A DNA stretch of 25,849 nt from a virus: positions 55,639 to 81,487 of IMG/VR virus record IMGVR_UViG_3300030012_004560; one strand, given 5' to 3'. Below are positions 1-8,237 of this stretch, in pieces. The notes beneath the pieces are model-generated. The model saw only the letters and a list, made by a program, of their open reading frames with translations. It was not told the DNA's origin and did no database searches. Within the stretch, counting starts at the first letter, position 1; each line of letters begins with the position of its first letter. A program made the translations under genes and the position numbers.

Positions 1-50
1 ACTTCGTTTCTATCCATATCTCCGCCAAATCTTCCTTGTCCATCATTCAT
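1..50 (-). CDS. 5' end of a gene running off the window (hypothetical)
   Basis: An ATG at 50-48 opens a frame beginning MNDGQGRFGGDMDRNEV that continues past base 1. The start overlaps the stop of the upstream nuclease gene as TAATG, the coupling used throughout this window, so the start is believable. Only about 16 codons are visible. No function can be given. Confidence 0.5.
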   Translation of the reverse strand, partial: MNDGQGRFGGDMDRNE

Positions 51-448
51 TAGTAATCACCCCATACTTTTATTTTTTTTCCACCATGATATTCCACAGC
101 ATGTCCTTCAGTTATTAATTGAGTATTAACATTAACTAAAGTTATCCCTTCTGTGGCTACAGGAGATAAATGTTCTACAAACACAGTGGCTAACGCCCTT
201 CCATATTTTCCTAATCCTGATACTTTTAGTATACAGTGGTTATCATTATATAATAATATTTCTTGCAGTCTAGCTTTAGCTGCAAGACCACGTTCTTTCT
301 CTTCTAGGTCCCTAGTGCGTGATTCAGGGGTATTAATTCCTTCCATTCGTACTCTTATTTTTTTAAGAGTATGAAATCCTAGGTCAATAGTGCAATCGAT
401 AGTATCACCGTCAACTACTCTATTTACGACTGCATTATATTCGTACAT
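50..448 (-). CDS. Staphylococcal nuclease-like (SNase) endonuclease
   Basis: This 132-aa protein has the full set of thermonuclease-family motifs. VVDGDTID at residues 11-18 carries the Asp pair that binds the metal. RMEGINTPE at 34-42 supplies the Arg and Glu equivalent to R35 and E43 of staphylococcal nuclease. GKYGRALA at 80-87 carries the second catalytic Arg, and NTQLITEGHA is the conserved C-terminal helix. The Asp40 equivalent is Asn (GINTPE), a variation I believe is common in the family. There is no signal peptide, so it probably acts in the cytoplasm, for example on host DNA or DNA intermediates; that role is inferred. It follows the holin-like gene directly, with the final A of the TAA shared at 448. 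Confidence 0.88.
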   Translation of the reverse strand: MYEYNAVVNRVVDGDTIDCTIDLGFHTLKKIRVRMEGINTPESRTRDLEEKERGLAAKARLQEILLYNDNHCILKVSGLGKYGRALATVFVEHLSPVATEGITLVNVNTQLITEGHAVEYHGGKKIKVWGDY

Positions 449-678
449 TATTTCTTAGCAAATTTCTCTAACCCTGCTATGCCAAAGCTACCTAAGGTTA
501 CTACTACAAATGAATTATAAATCAATTCGTTAATAACAAGGTCTTTACCGAAATAGCCTGTTGCTAAGTCTACGAATGCAAATAAAGTCATAATTGCAAA
601 TGCTGCGAATCCGACTACAGATTTTTCGTTAATGTCGTTTTCGTCTTTAAAAATGTTTTTAAATTCTTTTAATGCCAT
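448..678 (-). CDS. Small two-helix membrane protein, holin-like
   Basis: This 76-aa protein has a charged N-terminus of about 20 residues (KEFKNIFKDENDINEK). Two predicted transmembrane segments follow, at roughly residues 22-44 (VVGFAAFAIMTLFAFVDLATG) and 52-71 (LIYNSFVVVTLGSFGIAGLE), and it ends in Lys-Lys. Size and topology fit a class II holin, which would permeabilise the inner membrane at lysis. No sequence motif proves this, so a small membrane protein of other function is possible. It sits between the beta-barrel gene and the nuclease gene. Confidence 0.5.
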   Translation of the reverse strand: MALKEFKNIFKDENDINEKSVVGFAAFAIMTLFAFVDLATGYFGKDLVINELIYNSFVVVTLGSFGIAGLEKFAKK

Positions 679-689
679 AATTTTGTGTT

Positions 690-1733
690 TTAAATTATTC
701 TATAATTAAAACCGACTGAGAAATCATGCCATACACGATTCCAGTATTTGTGATATTTTCCTTCAGAAAATAATCCTAATCTTTTATTTACTTGCCACCC
801 TAAAATTAGACCACCTGTGTAGTCAAACCAAGTATTACCATCAACAAAGTTAGTATATGAATATTCATTTTTAGCACTTACGTGAAGTGGTAATACACTA
901 GCCCAAGAGTGAAACCAAAATGATTTAGTATAATGGTAATAATCATATCCTAATACTAATGAGTGGTTCCATTGGTATGGTAGTAAAGCTCTTTCTTGAT
1001 CAACATATTCACTTAACACATTAGGAAGTGCTACTGCGTTCCATACTATATTATTTTCAGCAACTACATCACCATTAGGATTAACCCATTCACCTTCAAA
1101 ATTAGTACCGTAGCCCTGTTCAACAGCTATATTTGTAAAATCAGCTCCCGTTAGTTCAGATAAGGGATCAAATCCATAGGGTTCAGAAAAACGTTGTACT
1201 AAACCAATATTTAAAGAAAATTCTTTTGCTATATTATATCTATAGCGTTGGGATGCTTCAAAATATCTTAAATCGGCAAACCCATCTTGCACATATTCTA
1301 CTTTTACTATCCAGTGATCGTGAACGTATCTTAAAAAGTGTTGTTGGTCTACAAATTTACTTCCTTGTTGTCTCTTATAATCAAATTCAAATAAATATTC
1401 TAAACCTTCTACATTACCTACTGTAGCAGCATCTGAAACAGATGTTTCAGTACCATTATAAAATACGTTTTTTCTATTTTCATAGTCTAAACGAGCAATT
1501 TTTCTAACACCAAAAGCTAAAGTGTAATCAAAGGGAGTAGATACAATACTTTCTTCTAGAATACCTGTAGAAGGGTTTATTGAGTACAAACTTACATCTG
1601 CCAGTGAGTTATTACCTGTTACTGCCGTGTAAAAAGTAGCAAACTTAAGTTGTTTTTGACCCCACTCTTTAAGTTGTTGGGATTGTGCTAAAAAAGGCAC
1701 ACAACATAATAGGGTAATTAAAAGCTTTTTCAT
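690..1733 (-). CDS. Exported outer-membrane beta-barrel-like protein
   Basis: The 347-aa product begins with a clear signal peptide (MKKLLITLLCCVPFLAQSQ, cleavage after about residue 19). The rest is rich in alternating aromatic and polar residues, as in beta strands (HFLRYVHDHWIVKVEYVQDG, WNHSLVLGYDYYHYTKSFWF). It ends in an aromatic amphipathic strand, FSVGFNYRII, typical of the last strand of an outer-membrane barrel. No family was recognised. Its ATG overlaps the stop of the 1269-aa T9SS cargo gene (ATGA), so the two are probably translated together. It could alter the surface of the infected cell, for example by excluding superinfecting phage; this is inference. Confidence 0.6.
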   Translation of the reverse strand: MKKLLITLLCCVPFLAQSQQLKEWGQKQLKFATFYTAVTGNNSLADVSLYSINPSTGILEESIVSTPFDYTLAFGVRKIARLDYENRKNVFYNGTETSVSDAATVGNVEGLEYLFEFDYKRQQGSKFVDQQHFLRYVHDHWIVKVEYVQDGFADLRYFEASQRYRYNIAKEFSLNIGLVQRFSEPYGFDPLSELTGADFTNIAVEQGYGTNFEGEWVNPNGDVVAENNIVWNAVALPNVLSEYVDQERALLPYQWNHSLVLGYDYYHYTKSFWFHSWASVLPLHVSAKNEYSYTNFVDGNTWFDYTGGLILGWQVNKRLGLFSEGKYHKYWNRVWHDFSVGFNYRII

Positions 1734-4700
1734 TGTTTAACGATTTTTTTAGTAAACTGGAGATCGTTGTAGGTAAGGATTAGGTTATAAATACCTGCTT
1801 CATACTTACTTAAATCAATTTGTTGTACATTATTATTTTGGTATATAGGTTGTCCTATAGCGTTATATAATGTAGCATTAACATTTAAACTACTTGCTAT
1901 AGTAATTATGTCTCTTGTTGGGTTAGGGAATACAGTAATTTGAGTTTCACCAAATTCTTCTACATTAGTTACTGTATTTTCATCGCAATAATTGTATAAA
2001 GTTTGACAACCATCAACCCATTCATTATTACAGCAACTTGGACTAACATCAATCACCCAAGCAAAACAAGAACTTTCTAAATCTAATAAATTATAAGTTT
2101 CTACTACTGGATCAATACAGTTAGCATATACTGTTTCACAGGTACCATTGTCCGTGTTTGCTAATTCATCATAGTTAGCAGCCTGAGGGTCTGTGCAGCC
2201 ATATACTACTTCAATGCAACTAAAGTCTTCAGTATTAGCTTCTGGGTTATAATTAAATGCTGAGGGGTCAGTACATCCTTCAACTACCTCTATACATGTG
2301 CCGTTATCAGCATTTGCTAATTCGTTATAGTTAAAAGCAGTTGGGTCAGTGCAACCATAAATTGCATCTATACAACTACCGTCTTCAACATTAGCTAGTT
2401 CATTATAATTAAGTGCTAAAGGATCCATACATCCTTCAACTACTTCTTCACATGACCCATTGTCAGTATTAGCATCAGCATTATAGTTTAGAGCAGTTTC
2501 ATCTAAACACCCAAATATTATTTCTTCACAAGATCCATTATCTGTGTTAGCTAATTCATCATAATTAAATGCTGTAGGATCAGTACAACCAAATACTTCA
2601 GCTTCACAAGTGCCATTATCAGTATTAGCTTGAGGGTTATAATTAATAGCTTCTTCATCTGTACAACCTTCAACTACTGATTCACAACCAACATTCGTAT
2701 TAGCTAATGGATTGTAATTAAATGCTGTTTCATCAGTGCAGCCAAATACTACGTCTACGCAGGTTCCATCATCTGTATTAGCCAGTATATTAAAATTAAA
2801 TGCTTCAGGATCTGTACAACCCTGTATAACAGATTCACACCCCACATTAGTGTTAGCTAAAGGATCATAGTTAAAAGCTAATTCATCTGTACAACCATAT
2901 ACAAATTCTATACACGAACCATCATCTGTATTTGCATTAACATTGTAGTTAAATTGAGTGGGATCCATACAACCATAAACAAAGGGTTCACATGGATTAT
3001 TTACATCTTCAGTATTAGCATCTGGGTTATAGTTAAATGCTGTTTCATCTAAACAACCATATATAAAGGGTACACATAAATTATTATTAGTATTTACATC
3101 TACACCATCTATCCCTGTTAATGGGTTACCAACTCCATCATTATCATAATCATTATATGTATATGAATTAGGGTTTAAACAACCATATACAAAAGGATAA
3201 CATGAACCATCGTCTGTATTGGCATCTGGGTTGTAATTAAATTGATTTGATTGTGTACATCCTTCTACTATATCTTCACATGAATTATCATCAGTATTTG
3301 CTTCTATATCATAATTAAATGCTGTTGCATCTGTACAACCAAGCACAAATGGTATGCAAGAGTCATTATTAGTATTAGCTAATGGATCATAATTAAATGA
3401 TGTTTCATCAATGCAACCAAATATTACTGGTATGCAACTATTATTATCTGTGTTAGCTTCCGGGTTGAAGTTAAACATAGTATTATCTGTACACCCGTAA
3501 ATAAAGGGTTCACATTCTCCCGGGTCTGTAGCTAAAATATTAAAGTTATATTGTGATGGATCTTGACAACCTATAACTTCTAATTCATCACAAACTCCAT
3601 CTCCATCTAAGTCGCTATTACATTGGTTATTACAATCATAATACTCAATATTATAAGTACATGAGGATAACGTGTTAGCATTTTCATCATAGTTACAAGC
3701 GGTTTCGTCAGTACACCCTTCAACTATTGGTATACATGTTTCTAAACACTGCCCCATTCCGGAGTACATAAATGGAGAAAATCTTATTGGATTAAGAATA
3801 GGATTATCACCCCCAAATACTACTACTTCACCTGAGGGACTAAGTATTTCAAACCCACATTCATTAGCAAAGAAAGCAGATAAAGGATCTGTATAGAAAA
3901 ATGCTTTTATTAATTCGTTAGAATTAAAATCTATTTCTGTTGTAAATAATGCCTCTCCAGGGGGTACTGTAAATGGTCCATAATAGTCTTCACCCTGTAT
4001 TACCATTAAGAATGAACCTCCCCATCCATTAGCACTTAGGTCTGTTAAATTTAATGTATGTGAGCAATTTGAAAATTGTTCTGCTGTATTAGCATTTTCA
4101 TCATAATTTATAGAATTTTCATCTATACATCCATAAATTTTTTCGGTTAAGCAAGAACCATCATCAAAAACAGCTTCTGGGTTATATTCTAGATAATTGT
4201 CATCCATACAACCTTCAATAGGTAAATCATCACAATCCCCAGTATTTCCATTAGCCATTGCATTAAACCCAAAATTGCCTACTCCACTAGCAATAGTATC
4301 ACATGCCGTATATACTATCCATTCTCCATCAATTCCACCCCATTGAGAGCCTCCAAGACCATCTCCGTATGAATCAAATATTCTAAAAGTAAAATTTGTA
4401 TTATCAGCTACACATGCTGTATGTGTAACTGTTGTTCCCATTGTTAAACCATCATACTCTCCTTCTAAAACTTCCATAACTACTTGATCTTCATTCCAAT
4501 TAGTTATTAAATTCCAGCTAGTTTCTTGGGGGTATTGATCTACTGTAATTTCTACTATAAGTTCTACAGAATCTACTCCACATGATGTTGTATCTAAAAC
4601 AAAATACTGGCATGGAGGTGGGCCCGGAATTCCAGGGGCAAATTCAGTAACTGCTGCTGGGTTGTAGTTTAGTGCAGTTGGGTCCATACATCCAGTAACT

Positions 4701-5539
4701 AATATACAACTCCCATCATTTGAGGTTGCTTCGGGGTTGTAATTTATAGCTAGTGGATTATTACACCCATAAATGTATTCACAAGGATTAATTTCCCATG
4801 TATCTTCTGGGTATAGATCTGTAAATAATGCACCTACTTGCATTGTATCAAATAGGTTACCATCAGCTAAAGTAGGATCAGTTACCACATATATCATTGC
4901 TACCCCTGCATTGCAGTTGTTTGGGGTAGAGGTACCATCTATATAGTAAGTAAAACCATCTACTGTAATTTCAGTGCCTATTGCAAATGCAGATTGATTT
5001 TCATTGAAATAATCTAAATCTATTCCAAAATAGTTATAATTACTAGGGTAAAAGGGATTACAAGATGTTGGTGCTATTTGACCATTATAAATCTCATTAG
5101 CTTCTGGGTTATAATTTAGTGCAGTTTCATCAGTGCAGCCATATACAGGTGGAGGAATTTCGCAAGGACCTAAAGTAAAAATATATTCCGCAATAGAATC
5201 TCCAAATTCTAAATTTTCAATTATAAGGCCTTCACACTCATTTCCTAAAGTAAAATAACCAGCACCAAATCCACAACAAATACCATCGCCAAAATCATCT
5301 GTGATAGTAAAAGTGTATTCTACCCCAGATTCTAGAAATAATGTTTGTTCTATAGTATTATTAATGTACTCAGGGGACCCATAATTAGGACTAGTAATTA
5401 GGGGAATAGTATCTTGAGTTAAAGTCCAAGAAGTTTCTCCTGGGTATTGATCAAATTGAATAAAAAGGTCTAGGTATGTTGGCTGAGCCAAACCTGTTAA
5501 ACCAATAAGAAATAAAAAGGGAGTTAATAAATGTTTCAT
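1730..5539 (-). CDS. Giant GC-T-D repeat surface protein with T9SS type A sorting domain
   Basis: The 1269-aa protein has a signal peptide (MKHLLTPFLFLIGLTGLAQ) and a first domain with YPGETSW and GDGICCGFG motifs; a second copy of that domain type lies near residues 325-430 (YPQETSW, DSYGDGLGG). About 24 units of roughly 30-40 residues follow, each built on GC[TMIL]D..A.NYN..AN.D.GSC, plus one degenerate last unit (NCIDPVVETYN). The final 70 residues are a T9SS type A sorting domain (VFPNPTRDIITI, YNAIGQPIY, YEAGIYNLILTYN, KKIVKQ). Such a protein is expected to cross the inner membrane by Sec and the outer membrane by T9SS, then be released or surface-attached. The paired Cys in each unit suggest disulfides and the acidic AN.DDG segments suggest calcium binding; both are inferred. 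Confidence 0.88.
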   Translation of the reverse strand: MKHLLTPFLFLIGLTGLAQPTYLDLFIQFDQYPGETSWTLTQDTIPLITSPNYGSPEYINNTIEQTLFLESGVEYTFTITDDFGDGICCGFGAGYFTLGNECEGLIIENLEFGDSIAEYIFTLGPCEIPPPVYGCTDETALNYNPEANEIYNGQIAPTSCNPFYPSNYNYFGIDLDYFNENQSAFAIGTEITVDGFTYYIDGTSTPNNCNAGVAMIYVVTDPTLADGNLFDTMQVGALFTDLYPEDTWEINPCEYIYGCNNPLAINYNPEATSNDGSCILVTGCMDPTALNYNPAAVTEFAPGIPGPPPCQYFVLDTTSCGVDSVELIVEITVDQYPQETSWNLITNWNEDQVVMEVLEGEYDGLTMGTTVTHTACVADNTNFTFRIFDSYGDGLGGSQWGGIDGEWIVYTACDTIASGVGNFGFNAMANGNTGDCDDLPIEGCMDDNYLEYNPEAVFDDGSCLTEKIYGCIDENSINYDENANTAEQFSNCSHTLNLTDLSANGWGGSFLMVIQGEDYYGPFTVPPGEALFTTEIDFNSNELIKAFFYTDPLSAFFANECGFEILSPSGEVVVFGGDNPILNPIRFSPFMYSGMGQCLETCIPIVEGCTDETACNYDENANTLSSCTYNIEYYDCNNQCNSDLDGDGVCDELEVIGCQDPSQYNFNILATDPGECEPFIYGCTDNTMFNFNPEANTDNNSCIPVIFGCIDETSFNYDPLANTNNDSCIPFVLGCTDATAFNYDIEANTDDNSCEDIVEGCTQSNQFNYNPDANTDDGSCYPFVYGCLNPNSYTYNDYDNDGVGNPLTGIDGVDVNTNNNLCVPFIYGCLDETAFNYNPDANTEDVNNPCEPFVYGCMDPTQFNYNVNANTDDGSCIEFVYGCTDELAFNYDPLANTNVGCESVIQGCTDPEAFNFNILANTDDGTCVDVVFGCTDETAFNYNPLANTNVGCESVVEGCTDEEAINYNPQANTDNGTCEAEVFGCTDPTAFNYDELANTDNGSCEEIIFGCLDETALNYNADANTDNGSCEEVVEGCMDPLALNYNELANVEDGSCIDAIYGCTDPTAFNYNELANADNGTCIEVVEGCTDPSAFNYNPEANTEDFSCIEVVYGCTDPQAANYDELANTDNGTCETVYANCIDPVVETYNLLDLESSCFAWVIDVSPSCCNNEWVDGCQTLYNYCDENTVTNVEEFGETQITVFPNPTRDIITIASSLNVNATLYNAIGQPIYQNNNVQQIDLSKYEAGIYNLILTYNDLQFTKKIVKQ
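2138..3718 (-). repeat. Tandem coding repeats, about 19 GC-T-D units in the 1269-aa gene
   Basis: This is the densest part of the array (units 6-24, counted from the N-terminus). Units start with a GC pair and end with a Cys, joined by linkers such as EVVEG, PFVYG or EVVFG. The C-terminal units (low coordinates) are the most regular and the N-terminal ones the most diverged. That pattern fits recent tandem duplication near the 3' end. Unit 12 carries an insertion of about 15 residues (DNDGVGNPLTGIDGVD). Confidence 0.85.
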
Positions 5540-5904
5540 TAAAATTTGCTCATTATGATTTCGTCTATGGATTCTTGCACCTCTTCACGAGTTGCCTCCA
5601 TCGTCATCATAATGTTAGCCTGAAACCTCGCTACTTCTTCTCCGTCTTCTAAAACGAGAATGGTAGGTACAACAACTATCTTATAATCTTGTGGTAAACT
5701 TGGGTCAGCCATTATATCTACTGTTGTAGTAGAACAATCCGTTAATTCATCTAACCAAGTTACTTCATTTGCAGCATTAAATTTAGCGTTGAATTGTACA
5801 ACACATAAACCATCGTTGCATAATTTTGTTTTTTCTTCTAAAGGGGGGTTACTTGCATTAGTACTAACAAGTAAAAATAATAATATTGAAACTAAGTACT
5901 TCAT
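5539..5904 (-). CDS. Exported thioredoxin-fold protein lacking the CxxC active site
   Basis: The 121-aa product has a short signal peptide (MKYLVSILLFLLVSTNAS). It then follows the thioredoxin pattern: a VVQFNAKF strand, where classical thioredoxins have the strand leading to WCxxC, and a VVVPTILVLEDGEEVARF block with the hallmark cis-proline. The active-site position reads NAKFNAANEVTW, so no CxxC is present. The only cysteines near the start are LCNDGLC at about residues 28-34. A redox role at the usual site is therefore unlikely; a binding or chaperone role, or disulfides made by the other cysteines, is possible. It abuts the giant Cys-rich cargo gene, sharing base 5539, so it may assist that protein's folding (inference). 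Confidence 0.65.
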   Translation of the reverse strand: MKYLVSILLFLLVSTNASNPPLEEKTKLCNDGLCVVQFNAKFNAANEVTWLDELTDCSTTTVDIMADPSLPQDYKIVVVPTILVLEDGEEVARFQANIMMTMEATREEVQESIDEIIMSKF

Positions 5905-5905
5905 A

Positions 5906-6190
5906 TTATTTTAAATCGTCAATTTTTTCTTCAAGACGTATTATTGAAGATTTAATCTCTTGCACGTCTTCTTGAGTTGACATAATTGTTTGACGGACTA
6001 GTTGGTCCTTCATATCAAACTCCATTCTTGTAATTTCAGGGTCAGGGGGGAGGGGTAGTTCTTTCGCTTCAGCTATGTCAGCTTGAAGTGTGAACCACAT
6101 CCCAATTAGGGAGGCCATTGCTAACCCTATTCCTCCGAGGGTCTTTATACTTACTGTAAAACCAGTATCTTCATTTAACTCTTTTGCCAT
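5906..6190 (-). CDS. Membrane-anchored coiled-coil protein (spanin- or holin-like candidate)
   Basis: In this 94-aa protein a short cytoplasmic tail leads to one transmembrane helix at about residues 14-36 (IKTLGGIGLAMASLIGMWF). A proline-rich stretch follows (ELPLPPDPEI) and then a helical coiled-coil tail with regular hydrophobic spacing (DVQEIKSSIIRLEEKIDDLK). I recall similar short proteins in marine phages. The layout resembles an inner-membrane spanin or a lysis accessory protein, but no partner outer-membrane spanin lipoprotein is adjacent. Function is unproven. Confidence 0.55.
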   Translation of the reverse strand: MAKELNEDTGFTVSIKTLGGIGLAMASLIGMWFTLQADIAEAKELPLPPDPEITRMEFDMKDQLVRQTIMSTQEDVQEIKSSIIRLEEKIDDLK

Positions 6191-6249
6191 ATATAGATTA
6201 CTTTCATTAAATTAACAGCAACCTATTTTTCAAAAGACGTTAATACATA

Positions 6250-6423
6250 TCAATCTAAATCATCAAACTGAATATCTCCAAAATCAGCATCGTAATCTAT
6301 AACAGATTCTATATCATCTACCAACCCAGTTATGGCATCATATACTTCTGTTATGCTCATTTCTTCATATTCGATTGAATCTTTGATTGATTCTAACCGA
6401 GTAATTATAGTACTTGCGTCCAT
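6250..6423 (-). CDS. Small acidic hypothetical protein (57 aa)
   Basis: An ATG at 6423-6421 opens a 57-codon frame, MDASTIITRLESIKDSIEY..., that ends in DIQFDDLD and a TGA at 6252-6250. It is strongly acidic, mostly helical by appearance, and has no Cys or membrane segment. It fits the gap between the VWA gene (stop at 6459) and the TM/coiled-coil gene (start at 6190). The family is not recognised. Confidence 0.6.
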   Translation of the reverse strand: MDASTIITRLESIKDSIEYEEMSITEVYDAITGLVDDIESVIDYDADFGDIQFDDLD

Positions 6424-6458
6424 TATTAGTATTTTTACAGAAGTACATATGTAACTAT

Positions 6459-8192
6459 TTAAGAAACCTTAATAGTATTATCTAATAGTAGGTTATTTAT
6501 AGTTTTAGAAATAGCTTGTACGTTATCTACATCTATAAATCTAGCCGTTTTTCCATACATGGTATGAAAGGCATTTTTAGATTCATTTTTACGGTCCCAA
6601 GTATCTTCAACATAATAACTTAGAACACCAATATTTTCTTTTATACATTGATTAATTACCTTTTTAGTATGGTTAATCGCCGTACTAAAATTATACCTCA
6701 TATCATTAATGTTAGGTAAACCATCTGATATATTAAGTAAATATACTTCATTATAATAATTTACTTCTGGTAATTCTTTTCTAACTTGATCTAAACAAAT
6801 ACCCTCTGGGGTCATTCCACTAGTAGTTAAATTACTAAACTTATAAAGATCCTTATATGAGTTTTTTTTAGAATTAAAGGCATAAGCCAATACACAGCGC
6901 TCTGTATTTTTAGTACTATTAAAAGTACCTCTTAAAGAGATTTCTACATCAAAGTTTTTTAAATTACAAGCGGCGTATGCTATAGCTACTGCTGTTTTAA
7001 CTGTTTGATGTAATTTAGCCCCTCTCATACTACCACTTAAGTCTAAAGAAATATGAAGGAAAGTATGTTTAAATTCTTCCTTTTCAATTCTATAAAAAAT
7101 ATCTTCATTGTAAGGAGCGGAATATAGCTTTTTAAAATTTAGTTTTCCTCTCTTTAAATTATCAAATATCTCAGTTTTAATGTTATTTCGGGTTTGTAAT
7201 CGCTTTAGTAGTTTTTTACCCATAGCAATACCTTTAATAACAGACTCTTTATTATGGTCAAAAGGAGATTTGAAGTAATCTTCCCAATCGTCTGTAACGA
7301 TAGTATTAATTTTAACTCCTGCTTTAACTTCAGAGGGTTTAATCTTAGTGTTTGAGTAAGCTAATTTATTAACTTGTTCTTTTATTTTTTTATGAACTCG
7401 TTTTTTCCTATATTTGGAATCAATAAAATTCTTTTGGCGGTCTACCTGCTCTCGAGTTTTATATTCTTGATTTGTCAATTGTCGCTCACCACCTTCTTCT
7501 TCTTTTTCTGTTTGAATATATGGTTTAATTATATTATAAACCCCAACAGCTATTTCTACACTGTCCGTAGTAGATTTTAATCTACTAATGTTTTTAATGT
7601 CGATTAAATCGAATACCTCCTTTAATCCAGGTAAGGCGTCCAAGTTAGAATTACGATTAAATATATTAATTATTCTAAAGAAATATGCATCCCAAGTTGG
7701 CACTACAAATATATCTTTTTGTAGATTTTCATCTACTATAGGACAATAAAAAGACTTTTTATATAGTTCTTCATAATAATACTGATATCCGGGAGCTGAT
7801 TTATAAACATAATCATCTATACGTTTATCTTCAATAAAATTAACTAAAGTAAATACATTATCATGGTCTTCTTCTGGTACTTTATGTACTCTTTTTAAAA
7901 CAGTTCCTTTATTTTTATTAAGATATTCAAAATCTGTTAATAAAACGTGTGAAGCTTCATGAAGAGCTAAACCAACTGTGTAATCTATTGTATCTTCTTT
8001 TAAATTTGACGCAATATAAACAGTTTCTCCATCAGTCATTGAGTCACCTGACGTAGCATACTCTACAGGGATATCTTTTCCTGTTAAAATTTTTACAAAA
8101 TTAGTTATTCCTCTTTGCACTTGTGACAAAAAGATAGGATCTTCATCATCGAAATGTTGAAGATCCATCCAATACGCTGCTCCTTTTTGCAT
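6459..8192 (-). CDS. Zincin-like / von Willebrand factor A (MIDAS) fusion protein
   Basis: The 577-aa protein has two parts. The N-terminal part carries a metallopeptidase-like HEASH motif (H78, E79, H82), followed by NFIEDKRID at 117-125. That matches the N..ED.R arrangement seen in CobT-like and VWA-linked zincin proteins and could supply the third ligand. A basic, helical linker spans about 225-345. The C-terminal VWA domain has a complete MIDAS: DLSGS at 383-387, a threonine in TTSGMTPEG, and ISDGLPN. In bacteria such proteins often work with a MoxR-type AAA ATPase; none is visible here, so a partner may lie outside the window or come from the host. The substrate is unknown. A promoter lies just upstream at 8209-8237. 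Confidence 0.82.
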   Translation of the reverse strand: MQKGAAYWMDLQHFDDEDPIFLSQVQRGITNFVKILTGKDIPVEYATSGDSMTDGETVYIASNLKEDTIDYTVGLALHEASHVLLTDFEYLNKNKGTVLKRVHKVPEEDHDNVFTLVNFIEDKRIDDYVYKSAPGYQYYYEELYKKSFYCPIVDENLQKDIFVVPTWDAYFFRIINIFNRNSNLDALPGLKEVFDLIDIKNISRLKSTTDSVEIAVGVYNIIKPYIQTEKEEEGGERQLTNQEYKTREQVDRQKNFIDSKYRKKRVHKKIKEQVNKLAYSNTKIKPSEVKAGVKINTIVTDDWEDYFKSPFDHNKESVIKGIAMGKKLLKRLQTRNNIKTEIFDNLKRGKLNFKKLYSAPYNEDIFYRIEKEEFKHTFLHISLDLSGSMRGAKLHQTVKTAVAIAYAACNLKNFDVEISLRGTFNSTKNTERCVLAYAFNSKKNSYKDLYKFSNLTTSGMTPEGICLDQVRKELPEVNYYNEVYLLNISDGLPNINDMRYNFSTAINHTKKVINQCIKENIGVLSYYVEDTWDRKNESKNAFHTMYGKTARFIDVDNVQAISKTINNLLLDNTIKVS

Positions 8193-8208
8193 TTAGTTCG
8201 TTTTTCTG

Positions 8209-8237
8209 AACTAAAGATACGAAAAAGTACTTAAGAT
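8209..8237 (-). promoter_or_regulatory. Promoter for the VWA gene
   Basis: On the minus strand TATCTTTAG is preceded by TTCG and, 20 bases further up, by TTTG. This fits the Bacteroidetes -33 TTTG / -7 TAnnTTTG class closely. The -7 box lies just upstream of the ATG at 8192, giving a short leader. The -33 element falls in the last codons of the L,D-transpeptidase-like gene (its stop is at 8231), so the call extends slightly into that gene. Confidence 0.6.

Noticed and set aside
2138-3718. The GC-T-D DNA repeats as a satellite or mobile element
   Set aside because: The repeats keep one reading frame and a protein pattern, with synonymous variation. They are coding repeats.
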